NCBI GenBank assembly: GCA_045539515.1
Contig: JAZQFN010000017.1
Location: forward strand, 1 to 64,000
Length of the DNA: 64,000 bases
Direction of reading: 5' to 3'
Origin: RGIG8748 sp045539515
GTDB lineage: Bacteria; Bacillota; Clostridia; UMGS1810
Shown: one piece after another, positions 51,862 to 60,510 of the stretch
Position numbering within the stretch: position 1 is the stretch's first letter
Layout of the letters: each line of letters starts with the position of its first letter
Program-made: the position numbers and the translations under genes
Notes under the pieces: model-generated
Told to the model about the DNA's origin: nothing
Seen by the model: the letters and a program-made list of their open reading frames with translations, nothing else
The model's database searches: none

Positions 51862-53619
51862 TTAAGATTGGTTTTTTATAATTTTGTTTATTTCTTTTAT
51901 TTTATCTTCGCTCACGCTGTTTAACTCACTTAATATTCTCTTGCGGTTCATCCTCTCACCTATTACCTTAAGGTAATCGTCAAAAGCCTTGTCCGCATCA
52001 TCGGTACGGTTGTCCAGAGAAAGTATAAGGGAAACTTCTTTGATTTCCTCATCTTCCGTAAAAAACTCCAGAACCTGTGACGGCTCTATTGCCTTGTCTA
52101 TATCATAAAAAGCAAGAATGTAATTAAGAAGCTTTTTGTGAGTTTCACTTTCAAAAATATTTGGATTGATATATTGTTTTTTCCTTTTATACAAACCCTT
52201 ATTTGATATAAGCAACGCCAAGAGATGCTCTCTTGTCCGTTCAAGGGCGCTGTCTGAGGAAAGCTTGGTTTTACGCTGAGCAATCATGGTTACATCCGGA
52301 GTTTCGTCGGTAACAGCAGGAGTCTTGCTGACCTGTTTTACCACTCCGAGCTGTGAATATATTGCATTGGAGGAAACCTTTGTACGGGAAGAAAGCTCGT
52401 CCACGTACACATCAAGCTCCACGGTATTACGTATAAGCTTGAAGTATTCCAATACCCGTGTTACATATGCAACTCGCTGACTTCTGTCGTTTAAGTCGTG
52501 TTCATCCTCAAGCACATCCATAACATAAGTCATATCTGACCTACGCTTGGATACACAGTTATTGAACCGTGTAACTCCGTAGGCGTTGATGTACTCATCA
52601 GGGTCCTTTTTGTCCTTAAGGTCGAGGACGGAAATAGAAATTTCCTGCTCCCTTAGTATGGTGATGGCTCTCATGGTAGCCTTTCTGCCGGCACCGTCGC
52701 TATCATAACATATGACAACTTCCTTGAACTCCGAGGCTATAAGCTTTGCCTGAGAGCTTGTAAGTGCGGTTCCCAGAGTTGCCACCGTGTTGGTATAGCC
52801 GCTTTTGGCAAGTGCTATAACATCCATATAGCCTTCCACCAAAACTACAAAATCCTTACCGGAACGCCGTGCTGTATTTAAGAAATACAGATTCCTGCTT
52901 TTGCTGAACACCGGAGAATCCGGTGAGTTAAGGTACTTGGGCTTGCTGTCATCAAGAACTCTGCCGCCAAAGCCTATAACACGGTTTCTGGTGTCGAATA
53001 TGGGAAACATAACCCTGTTGCGGAAGGCATCATAGTATTTCCCCGTTTCTCCGGCTTTTATAAGGCCGGCTTTAAGAATATCGCCGTCAGCGTAGCCCTT
53101 TTCTCTTAAATGCTTTAAAAGTGCATCCCAGCTATCCTTGGCATAACCAAGAAAAAAAGCCTTTGCCTGGGCACCCGTAAGAGCGCGCTTCTTGAAGTAT
53201 TCAACAGCCGACTTACCTTCCTTGAGATTGTCGTAAAAAAAGTTGGCCGCTTCCATATTCATATCGTAGATAAGTTCCCGTTCTTTGGCAAGTGCCGCAG
53301 CACCTGCACGGGACTTTTCGTCGGGCTTGGGTAAGGATACCCCTGCTCTTTCCGCCAGCTTTTCCACAGCTTCTACAAATGGCATATTTTCAATTTTCAT
53401 AAGAAAATGGATGACATTGCCGCCTTCTCCGCAACCAAAACAATGAAATATTCCCTTTTGGGGTGATACAGAAAAGGAAGGCGTCTTCTCATTGTGAAAA
53501 GGACAAAGTCCTACATATGAGCTGCCCGCCTTCTTTAGGTTAACATATTGTGAAATTACATCGCGGATATCGTTTTTGTCAGCCACTTCGCGTATTAAGT
53601 ATTCAGGATATAAAGGCAT
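51862..53619 (-). CDS. dnaG: DNA primase
   Basis: The 585-residue product has an N-terminal CHC2-type zinc finger (CPFH...CFGCGEGG), a TOPRIM catalytic core (VEGYMDVIAL, YDSDGAGRKA) and a C-terminal helicase-interaction region. It makes RNA primers for replication. The frame opens at ATG 53625, but AGGAGG abuts that codon, while ATG 53619 lies 6 bases further and is the better start. It lies 32 bases before rpoD. Confidence 0.96.
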   Translation of the reverse strand: MPLYPEYLIREVADKNDIRDVISQYVNLKKAGSSYVGLCPFHNEKTPSFSVSPQKGIFHCFGCGEGGNVIHFLMKIENMPFVEAVEKLAERAGVSLPKPDEKSRAGAAALAKERELIYDMNMEAANFFYDNLKEGKSAVEYFKKRALTGAQAKAFFLGYAKDSWDALLKHLREKGYADGDILKAGLIKAGETGKYYDAFRNRVMFPIFDTRNRVIGFGGRVLDDSKPKYLNSPDSPVFSKSRNLYFLNTARRSGKDFVVLVEGYMDVIALAKSGYTNTVATLGTALTSSQAKLIASEFKEVVICYDSDGAGRKATMRAITILREQEISISVLDLKDKKDPDEYINAYGVTRFNNCVSKRRSDMTYVMDVLEDEHDLNDRSQRVAYVTRVLEYFKLIRNTVELDVYVDELSSRTKVSSNAIYSQLGVVKQVSKTPAVTDETPDVTMIAQRKTKLSSDSALERTREHLLALLISNKGLYKRKKQYINPNIFESETHKKLLNYILAFYDIDKAIEPSQVLEFFTEDEEIKEVSLILSLDNRTDDADKAFDDYLKVIGERMNRKRILSELNSVSEDKIKEINKIIKNQS

Positions 53620-53673
53620 AATCATCCTCCTATATTATCCTTTTCGACAAAAAAACGAAAATCCCTTTTTTTA

Positions 53674-54672
53674 TTATACTTTAGTCTTTATCGGCATAAA
53701 CAATTCGTTAAATAAATTCACGCAGAAATTATCCGTCATACCCGATATATAGTCGCACACTACTGTGTCGGCACTCCAGTCTTCCAGAAGTCTTTCGTAC
53801 TCACGGGGAAGTTTATCCAAATTGGAACGGAAGTACCCATAGAGTTTTTCTATAACCATAAAGGTCTGGTCATCCTTAACTGCATTGTCGCGATATACTG
53901 CATCAAACATAAATTCCCTGAGTTCAAGCATTGCTTTTTCCTTTTCGGGGGACATACATATTCTGCCCTTTTCGGTGCTGTTTAACACTATATCCTCTAT
54001 CATTGAAGATATTCTGTCCGAATGAGTGGCACCCAAAAGATTTACAGAGTTTAAAGGAAGGTCTATTCGAGATATAACCCCTACCCTTACCGCATCGTCA
54101 ATATCGTGGTTTATATAAGCAAAACGGTCTGCAAACTTAATTACCGAACCTTCGTTGGTTTCGGCAAGACCCGAACCGGAATGATTCAAGATGCCGTCCC
54201 TTACCTCGTGAGTAAGGTTCATACCGTCGCCGTCCCTCTCCAGTATATCGCACACTCTGAGGCTCTGCTCGTTGTGTTTAAATCCGCAGGGATTTAAGGT
54301 ATCCAAAGCACGCTCACCGGAATGACCAAAGGGCGTATGCCCCAGGTCATGACCCATGGCAATAGCTTCGGTAAGGTCTTCGTTTAATCCCAGAGCACGG
54401 CTTATGGTACGGGCAATCTGACTCACCTCAAGAGTATGGGTAAGACGTGTACGGAAGTGGTCGCTGTGCACCGATATAAACACCTGTGTTTTGTGTTTTA
54501 ATCTGCGGAAGGATTTGGAATGAATTATGCGGTCGCGGTCTCTGCAAAATTCCGTACGCATAGAGCACATTTCCTCATTAAGCTTCCTGCCACGGGTATC
54601 GGTTACCCTAAAGCCCATGGGCGAAAGAAGCATTTTTTCCTTTTCTTCGTATCTTTCCCTTATAGAAGACAT
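53674..54672 (-). CDS. dgt: dGTPase-like HD-domain triphosphohydrolase
   Basis: The 332-residue product has the HD signature residues in FRTRLTHTLEVSQIARTIS (about 72) and AMGHDLGHTPFGHSGE (about 105). It matches the deoxyguanosinetriphosphate triphosphohydrolase-like family that precedes dnaG in many Firmicutes. It should hydrolyse dNTPs to deoxynucleosides and triphosphate. Confidence 0.94.
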   Translation of the reverse strand: MSSIRERYEEKEKMLLSPMGFRVTDTRGRKLNEEMCSMRTEFCRDRDRIIHSKSFRRLKHKTQVFISVHSDHFRTRLTHTLEVSQIARTISRALGLNEDLTEAIAMGHDLGHTPFGHSGERALDTLNPCGFKHNEQSLRVCDILERDGDGMNLTHEVRDGILNHSGSGLAETNEGSVIKFADRFAYINHDIDDAVRVGVISRIDLPLNSVNLLGATHSDRISSMIEDIVLNSTEKGRICMSPEKEKAMLELREFMFDAVYRDNAVKDDQTFMVIEKLYGYFRSNLDKLPREYERLLEDWSADTVVCDYISGMTDNFCVNLFNELFMPIKTKV

Positions 54673-54686
54673 TCTATCACTTCCTT

Positions 54687-55430
54687 TTAATGTATAAACA
54701 GTTTGCCAAATTCTTGCAACAAGGTGTTGTATTCTTCATCATCATATATAAAGTGTGCAGAAGCCGGAAGTACCGTAAGATGTATGTTATCCTTCTTGGG
54801 GATATGCTTTAATGACCTTTTGCAGGATACAAGCTCGTCTTTTGCGGACATATAAATATATGCTTCTGTTTCAAGATTTTTGATGGTTTTATTGGATTTA
54901 CCCGACTCACGTATAAGTTCGATATATCGCGGAATCCATCCGATGTATTGCCAAAGGCGTTTGTTGAGCTTTACACTATGGGCTTTTTTGTACATTTCTG
55001 CTTTTTTATCGGTTTTTCCGCCAAAGTTAAAAAAGGACTTTGCCGTGTTCAAAAAAGCCTCACCTCTGACACCTATTTTAAGCGGAATAGCAAGAAGAAA
55101 AATTTTGCTTATCCTTTTAGGGTTTCTGATTGCCTCTTCCATAGCAAAAAATGTACCCATGGAATGACCGCATATAATAAGCTTTTCGTACCTTTCAAGA
55201 AGGTTATCCACAGTTTTGCGGACATTTGCCTTCCACTTATTCATAGATGCCTTTGCGAAGTCCTTTACAGTACCTCCGTGACCATCGAGAAGAATATTGT
55301 AAACGGCACAATCAGAGGGAACTACGTCTATAAATTTTTCAAAGTGTTCGGGACTGCCGAGAAATCCATGTATAAACAGCACAGCCCTTTTTCCTTGGGT
55401 ATGCCTTATAAAAGTCTTGTGCGCCACCAT
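54687..55430 (-). CDS. Alpha/beta hydrolase
   Basis: The 247-residue serine hydrolase has the oxyanion-region LFIHGFLGS (about 17-25), nucleophile elbow GHSMG (about 88-92), an acidic residue near SAKDELV (about 195) and catalytic His in SAHFIYD (about 225). It resembles carboxylesterase/monoacylglycerol-lipase types; no substrate can be given. It lies 14 bases before dgt. Confidence 0.85.
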   Translation of the reverse strand: MVAHKTFIRHTQGKRAVLFIHGFLGSPEHFEKFIDVVPSDCAVYNILLDGHGGTVKDFAKASMNKWKANVRKTVDNLLERYEKLIICGHSMGTFFAMEEAIRNPKRISKIFLLAIPLKIGVRGEAFLNTAKSFFNFGGKTDKKAEMYKKAHSVKLNKRLWQYIGWIPRYIELIRESGKSNKTIKNLETEAYIYMSAKDELVSCKRSLKHIPKKDNIHLTVLPASAHFIYDDEEYNTLLQEFGKLFIH

Positions 55431-55441
55431 ATCACCTCTTA

Positions 55442-55606
55442 TTATTCAAGGGTGTACTCAAACATTTCACACTTAATATTACTACCTATATCTGCACCCT
55501 CAGGAAGAAGATACAGTGCAATAAAAACCTCATCGCCGGTGGAGGTATTTTCAAGGTATGCGTATTCGCCGTCAATTCTTGTAAGTATGTAGTGTTTTGT
55601 TTCCAT
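55442..55606 (-). CDS. Small DUF3006-like protein
   Basis: This 54-residue frame starts at ATG 55606, one base past the esterase stop, with GGAGAG upstream. The pattern YILTRIDGEYAYLEN...LPEGADIGSNIKCE fits the small DUF3006 beta-barrel proteins. It is probably translated by coupling to the esterase gene. No function is known. Confidence 0.6.
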   Translation of the reverse strand: METKHYILTRIDGEYAYLENTSTGDEVFIALYLLPEGADIGSNIKCEMFEYTLE

Positions 55607-55607
55607 A

Positions 55608-56375
55608 TTACTCTCCAAACATCCATTCCAGTACATACTGTATGTATTCATCCCAGAATTCCCAACAATGAGTACCTGCTGATTCCCTATATGTAAAGTC
55701 GAAATCAAGAGTTTCAAAATGCTCTTTAAGACGTATATTTGCATCGTACATAAAGTCCTCGGTACCCTCACCCATATACACACGGGGTTTTATGGGGAGC
55801 TTATTCGCATTGGAAGCAAGGCAAAACAAATCTTCGTCTTCGGGAACTTTGCCCTCAAGACCGAATATACATTCTCTTAACTGCGGTCTGTGAACTGTCA
55901 TAAATTCTTCAACATCGGCAACAGAAGAAAGACCTGCACAGGCTGCAAACTTATCGGGCTTTTTAAGACCTATCTTAAGAGCACCATAGCCGCCCATGGA
56001 AAGACCTGCCACAAAGTTATCCTCACGCTTGTCGGATATGGGCAAAAACTCTCTTACCACACGGAGCACCTCGTCGCTTATAAAGTCAAAGTAACGGTCG
56101 CCGTACTTCATATTGGTGTAGAAGCTTCTGTCACCGGAAGGCATTACTACTGCTATGCCCTTTTCGGCGGCATAGCGCTCTATGGAGGTTCTGCGCGCCC
56201 ATATGGTGCCGTCATCACTTAAACCGTGGAGCAAAAGCAGACATTTGTACTTTTCGCCCTCTGCCTTATTCTCTATGCCTATTTGTCCCTGAGTGCTTTT
56301 CTGGGGAATTATAACATCTATGTTTGTACATCTGCCAAGTACCTCGGAAGCAAATTTAATGTTAATTAAAGCCAT
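55608..56375 (-). CDS. Esterase-D/acetyl-esterase-like hydrolase
   Basis: The 255-residue alpha/beta hydrolase has a catalytic Ser126 in GLSMGGYG, Asp in EGTEDF (about 207) and His in AGTHCWEFW (about 235). This is the tributyrin-esterase / acetylxylan-esterase type (esterase D superfamily). No signal peptide is seen, so it is likely an intracellular carbohydrate or short-chain acyl esterase. The small DUF3006-like gene follows directly. Confidence 0.87.
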   Translation of the reverse strand: MALINIKFASEVLGRCTNIDVIIPQKSTQGQIGIENKAEGEKYKCLLLLHGLSDDGTIWARRTSIERYAAEKGIAVVMPSGDRSFYTNMKYGDRYFDFISDEVLRVVREFLPISDKREDNFVAGLSMGGYGALKIGLKKPDKFAACAGLSSVADVEEFMTVHRPQLRECIFGLEGKVPEDEDLFCLASNANKLPIKPRVYMGEGTEDFMYDANIRLKEHFETLDFDFTYRESAGTHCWEFWDEYIQYVLEWMFGE

Positions 56376-56472
56376 GTTTGTTTTTCTCCTTTACTTCATT
56401 GATATTAAGTATATTGTATAAAATTTTGGCAAATAAGTCAACAGATATGTTATAAACAAGCATAATACAAAA

Positions 56473-56497
56473 GCAGCCACCCGTTACAGGTGACTGC
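56473..56497 (-). terminator. Terminator of the DUF4965 gene
   Basis: GCAG.CACC/GGTG.CTGC with a 7-base loop and one mismatch, followed by TTTTGT on the minus strand. Confidence 0.5.
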
Positions 56498-56509
56498 CCT
56501 CATTTAAAG

Positions 56510-58447
56510 TTATATTAAATTAATATAAATACCGCCGATTACGGTTCTGTTTCTGAAGCATCTTAAGCTTGCTGTGGAGCTGTAGTACCAATCTGTAAAG
56601 GGAGCTCTGTCTTCAGTTTCGTTTAGCATATCCCAGATTCTTTCGGTGACGAGTTTAAGGTAGCTATCGTCACTTCCAAGCACAGTAGTCCAGATTTCCC
56701 AGTCGGCTTTGGTGTAGTCGGAACGGCTGTCAAGAGGAACGCCGTATTTATTCATTTTATTGATATAGGTTTTAACCTCTGCCTCATAGACAGATTCATC
56801 CCAAAGACCGAGATTAAGGAGCTTATCCCATACCATATTATATTTAAGACTCCATGTTCCGTCCTTATCGAAGGAAAGGCGTGTACCTTCCGAGCCTGCT
56901 GCATCTTTTACCCAATCGGAAGCCATCTTCTTTGCAATATCGGTATACTTGCTGTCGCCAAAGAGTCTGCCGTAGCAAGCAAGAGCAACTATAGCCTTGA
57001 CACTTAAGTTGCAATTCTCTGCAAGGTGACCTGCAAAGTCATCGGTGCAAAGCTGATTGCCGGGGTTGTATCCGAACTCTACAAGATAGTCTGCCCACTT
57101 CTTAAGTATATCTGCATTATCCTTTGCAAAGGTATTATCACCTAAATAGTGAGCTGCAGCTGCCACGCAGATAAGCATATTGCCACATTCTTCCACAGGC
57201 ATCTGCTTATCAAGTGCAGGGGTGGGTGCAGGGAGCTTACCAAACTCCTCAGCGCCATACTGCTGACCGTTTGCTATGGGGTATTGTCCTATATCGTGGG
57301 GAGCAAAATCGTATGTCCATCTGCTGTCCTCGGTAGCATATTTAATAATACCGCGAAGCATACCAAGCACAAGCTCAGGATTATATTTAAGGAACAAAGG
57401 TATTGAGGGATATGTAACATCCAATGTACCTATGCAACCGTTGGAATAACATTCCTTGGAAAGGAAAAGTATATTGCCTTCGGTATCCTCCACAAGCTTA
57501 TGAGCGGCAATTGCCTGACGATAACCCAAGGAAATCATTTCCACATACTTTTCACCGTATTTTTTACCTTCAGCCATAAGGCTTTGGTCAAACTTTTCGC
57601 AAAGTGCTTTTATTTCGCTATATTCATTTTTAGCAGTAATAAGCATTTCATCGAAGGAAGCAAAAAACTTTTTGTAGTATTCATCAAGTTGTGTGCCGAA
57701 ATACTCTATGGGCTTTATTTCGTCGTAACCAAGAGTAATAACGCCGGAAAGCTCCTTCTTTTCAAGCCAGATATAAGCATTATCCTTCATGGGAACGTAG
57801 CTTCCGTTAATATCTCTTTCACGTGGGCGGTAATTCCATTCAACAGCTCCGTAGCTTATGTCATAAATCTTTGCATCCGGGTCTGCCACGTGGAGATAAC
57901 CCCAGTCAATGCACATACGGTCGCCGGAACGGTTTAAAACTTTTTGTTCTTTGTTGCCGCAGTATACGGAGTTCTGTGTTTTGCCGAAAACAACCTCCTG
58001 AACACAGTTATCAACAACACATTCCGAAGATATGCCAAAAGTAAACATAACCTCGTGTTCTTTGCCGTCAGTTATTTCCACATTGTATTCAATATAAGAA
58101 GCGGTGCGGCTCATAATATCCAGTCTGTCAAGAAGAAGCGGTGTCATAAAGGAAAGCTCTGCCTTTACGATATCATTGGAAAATCTATACTTTGTAAAAA
58201 GCGGAGTTATATCCACACTGTCCTGATTTAAAACGTTTTCGCAATTTTTGATTTTATAAAGGGCATCGGCATTGTTGGTACCCATAAGTGCATAATAGCT
58301 GCCGTCTATTACAACTCCAGCCATCATTGGGAAGGTTCTGCCTGTCCAATGTCTTGTGCAGTCATCATTAAGCTTGTTCTCCATAGACCAGATGGAAAAG
58401 AAAGGGTCAACGGTAACAAGGGGTACTGCAGGTGCACGTAAGTTCAT
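56510..58447 (-). CDS. DUF4965/DUF5127 glutaminase-like protein
   Basis: The 645-residue product opens LRAPAVPLVTVDPFFSIWS.. and RHWTG, the hallmark of the GtaA-type 'glutaminase' family (DUF5127, DUF4965 and DUF1793 in order). An N-terminal beta domain precedes an alpha/alpha-toroid domain (about 260-640, with YDFAPHDIGQYP). The toroid fold is shared with glycosidases, so a carbohydrate role is equally possible. There is no signal peptide, although many relatives are secreted. It is divergent from the DtxR-type regulator. Confidence 0.85.
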   Translation of the reverse strand: MNLRAPAVPLVTVDPFFSIWSMENKLNDDCTRHWTGRTFPMMAGVVIDGSYYALMGTNNADALYKIKNCENVLNQDSVDITPLFTKYRFSNDIVKAELSFMTPLLLDRLDIMSRTASYIEYNVEITDGKEHEVMFTFGISSECVVDNCVQEVVFGKTQNSVYCGNKEQKVLNRSGDRMCIDWGYLHVADPDAKIYDISYGAVEWNYRPRERDINGSYVPMKDNAYIWLEKKELSGVITLGYDEIKPIEYFGTQLDEYYKKFFASFDEMLITAKNEYSEIKALCEKFDQSLMAEGKKYGEKYVEMISLGYRQAIAAHKLVEDTEGNILFLSKECYSNGCIGTLDVTYPSIPLFLKYNPELVLGMLRGIIKYATEDSRWTYDFAPHDIGQYPIANGQQYGAEEFGKLPAPTPALDKQMPVEECGNMLICVAAAAHYLGDNTFAKDNADILKKWADYLVEFGYNPGNQLCTDDFAGHLAENCNLSVKAIVALACYGRLFGDSKYTDIAKKMASDWVKDAAGSEGTRLSFDKDGTWSLKYNMVWDKLLNLGLWDESVYEAEVKTYINKMNKYGVPLDSRSDYTKADWEIWTTVLGSDDSYLKLVTERIWDMLNETEDRAPFTDWYYSSTASLRCFRNRTVIGGIYINLI

Positions 58448-58477
58448 AATATCATTCCTTTCAATTATATTGATTAT

Positions 58478-58506
58478 ATTATATTATTGTTTTTTAAAGT
58501 TGTAAA
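58478..58506 (-). promoter_or_regulatory. Promoter of the DUF4965 gene
   Basis: On the minus strand TTTACA (58501-58506), 17 bp and TATAAT (58478-58483). Confidence 0.65.
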
Positions 58507-58511
58507 TAGAT

Positions 58512-58545
58512 AATATCAGCATAATAGTTAAGAATATCAGCATAA
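58512..58545 (+). repeat. Two direct repeats spaced two helical turns apart
   Basis: AATATCAGCATAA occurs at 58512-58524 and 58533-58545, 21 bp apart, between the two divergent promoters. This is an operator-like arrangement. Confidence 0.6.
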
Positions 58546-58554
58546 AATATCCCT

Positions 58555-58583
58555 TTGACATTTGTAATGCAATATGATAAAAT
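58555..58583 (+). promoter_or_regulatory. Promoter of the DtxR-type regulator
   Basis: TTGACA (58555-58560), 17 bp, TAAAAT (58578-58583), 32 bp before the ATG. Confidence 0.75.
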
Positions 58584-58615
58584 ATACTTATAACTACAGA
58601 AAGGCTGTAATTGCT

Positions 58616-59005
58616 ATGAAAATACAGGAATCAGCAGAAAACTATCTTGAAACCATTCTTATACTAAATAAACAAAACGGCTTTGTAAGAAGCATAGATA
58701 TAGCGCACGAGCTGAATTTTTCCAAAGCCAGCGTTTCGGTGGCTATGAAATCCTTAAGAGAATCGGGATACGTAGCTGTGGACGCCGACGGAGGCATAAC
58801 TCTTACGGACAGCGGCCTTGAAATAGCCAATATGATGTATGAAAGGCATGAGCTTATAGCAGAAGTTCTTATTTCTCTGGGTGTAAGCAAGGAAACTGCT
58901 TACGATGACAGCTGTAAGATAGAACACGTAATAAGTACCGAAACTTTTGAAAAAATCAAGGAATATATCGAAGGTCTCAGAGCAGACAGTTATGAAAAAC
59001 AATAA
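58616..59005 (+). CDS. DtxR/MntR-family metal-dependent regulator
   Basis: The 129-residue product starts at ATG 58616; the open frame further upstream lies in the promoter. It has an N-terminal winged helix (about 1-65) and the dimer/metal domain (about 65-125). The metal residues are visible: His in YERHEL and the C-x-x-E-H set in DSCKIEHVIS, which resembles the Cys-Glu-His site of DtxR rather than the Glu-rich site of B. subtilis MntR. It lacks the SH3-like domain. The target metal (Mn or Fe) is open. Confidence 0.88.
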   Translation: MKIQESAENYLETILILNKQNGFVRSIDIAHELNFSKASVSVAMKSLRESGYVAVDADGGITLTDSGLEIANMMYERHELIAEVLISLGVSKETAYDDSCKIEHVISTETFEKIKEYIEGLRADSYEKQ

Positions 59006-59020
59006 ATACGTTTGGTATAA

Positions 59021-59050
59021 CCCCCGACAGTATAACACTGTCGGGTTTTG
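59021..59050 (+). terminator. Terminator of the DtxR-type gene
   Basis: CCCGACAG/CTGTCGGG with a 7-base loop, followed by TTTTG. Confidence 0.8.
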
Positions 59051-59110
59051 CATACATTTAAGTCATTGGTGGAATCCTAGGTTTTATCTACGGAAAGGAA
59101 TTTAAAATAA

Positions 59111-60379
59111 ATGAAAAAAACAATGTATAAAGATATATTAATTCTTGGTGCTGCTTTATTTGCAATGTTTTTTGGAGCGGGAAATATGATATTTCCGCCA
59201 TATATGGGTCTGGAAGGCGGCAACGAATGGTTTGGCGGTTTTATGGGATATTTTATAGCAGACATAGGTCTTGCCGTAATTGCAATAATAGCTCAAATAC
59301 GCAAAGAAAGCTTTGACGACATGCTAAAGCCTCTGGGTAAGGTGATGTCTTTGGCTATGATGTGGAGCATTGTGCTGTGCCTTGGTCCCGTGATAACAGT
59401 ACCTCGAACGGCTGCCACAACCTATGAACTTATGCCATATACCCAAGGAATAAACAAATATCTCTTTTATGGTATTTTCTTTTTGATAGTCGCCATTTTA
59501 TGCATAAACAAATCAAAGGTAGTGGATATTGTAGGTAAAATCCTCACTCCCCTGCTTTTCGGCGGACTTATACTTATAATAATACTCGGAATTATAAATC
59601 CCCTGGGTGAAATTGCTCCCAACCCCAAGACAGACACACTAATAGCATCGGGTATTGAAGCCGGATACCAATCCATGGACGTACTGGCGGCAACTTTACT
59701 GGGTGTCCTTATAATAAATGGTGCACGTCAGAGGGGATACAAATCCCACAGGGATATTACGAAAGTAACCGTAGGAGCAGGCATTATTGCTGCCGTGGGT
59801 TTGTTTATAATATATATGGGTCTTACTTATCTTGGAGCCACAGTATCTCAGATATACGATATGCATACTTCAAAGAGCGTGCTTCTTACCAATATAGTAA
59901 AAGGTCTTATCCCCGGAAACTATGGTCATATATTCTTTGGAGTTATAGCCGCTCTGGCTTGTCTTTCCACAGCCATCGCACTGGTGAGTTCTTCCTGCGA
60001 ATATATACAGCGGCTTATTAAAAGAAAACTTGGATATAAGTCACTTGTAATTCTGGTATGTGTTATCAGTACATTTACTGCAAGTCTGGGGGTAGAAAAA
60101 CTTATTACATTTGCATCACCCGTACTAAATATCGTGTACCCGCCAGTGCTTACTACGGTCATACTTTCCCTCTTTGGCGAAAGAATCGGCAGGTGCACCC
60201 TACGACTGGGTGTTATGATGTCATTCTTCTTCAGCATACTTCAGGTTGTATATGGGTATTCCCTTGAAATCCTGAGAATTATGCCATTCTTTGAGCTTGG
60301 ATTCGGTTGGCTTATGCCTGCCGCTGTCTTTTCTGCTCTGGGATTTATACTGGATAAAGTGAGTTCCAAACAAGCTTAA
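59111..60379 (+). CDS. brnQ: Branched-chain amino acid carrier BrnQ
   Basis: The 422-residue, about 12-helix membrane protein of the LIVCS family has GAGNMIFPPYMG near residue 23 and GPVITVPRTAATTYE near residue 96. It imports Leu, Ile and Val with Na+ or H+. The ATG at 59111 follows GGAAAGGA. No T-box or leader peptide was seen in the 60-bp leader. The gene ends at a strong terminator. Confidence 0.94.
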   Translation: MKKTMYKDILILGAALFAMFFGAGNMIFPPYMGLEGGNEWFGGFMGYFIADIGLAVIAIIAQIRKESFDDMLKPLGKVMSLAMMWSIVLCLGPVITVPRTAATTYELMPYTQGINKYLFYGIFFLIVAILCINKSKVVDIVGKILTPLLFGGLILIIILGIINPLGEIAPNPKTDTLIASGIEAGYQSMDVLAATLLGVLIINGARQRGYKSHRDITKVTVGAGIIAAVGLFIIYMGLTYLGATVSQIYDMHTSKSVLLTNIVKGLIPGNYGHIFFGVIAALACLSTAIALVSSSCEYIQRLIKRKLGYKSLVILVCVISTFTASLGVEKLITFASPVLNIVYPPVLTTVILSLFGERIGRCTLRLGVMMSFFFSILQVVYGYSLEILRIMPFFELGFGWLMPAAVFSALGFILDKVSSKQA

Positions 60380-60410
60380 TAACATATGGGATATTATACC
60401 ATAAAACGAC

Positions 60411-60438
60411 AAAAAGCCCGGACTTTTCCGGGCTTTTT
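60411..60438 (+). terminator. Terminator of brnQ
   Basis: AAAAAGCCCGG/CCGGGCTTTTT, 11-bp stem with a 6-base loop and T-run. Confidence 0.88.
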
Positions 60439-60464
60439 CGTTCGTCTTATCAGTGTATTATAAA

Positions 60465-60488
60465 GGGACGTAATTTAATTTACGTCCC
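60465..60488 (-). terminator. Terminator of metY
   Basis: GGGACGTAA/TTACGTCCC with a 6-base loop, followed by TTTAT on the minus strand. Confidence 0.65.
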
Positions 60489-60510
60489 CTTGTTTTTATA
60501 CATAATTCAA

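Noticed and set aside
59051..59110. T-box or amino-acid riboswitch before brnQ
   Set aside because: The leader is only about 60 bp, with no T-box sequence and no antiterminator-like pairing.
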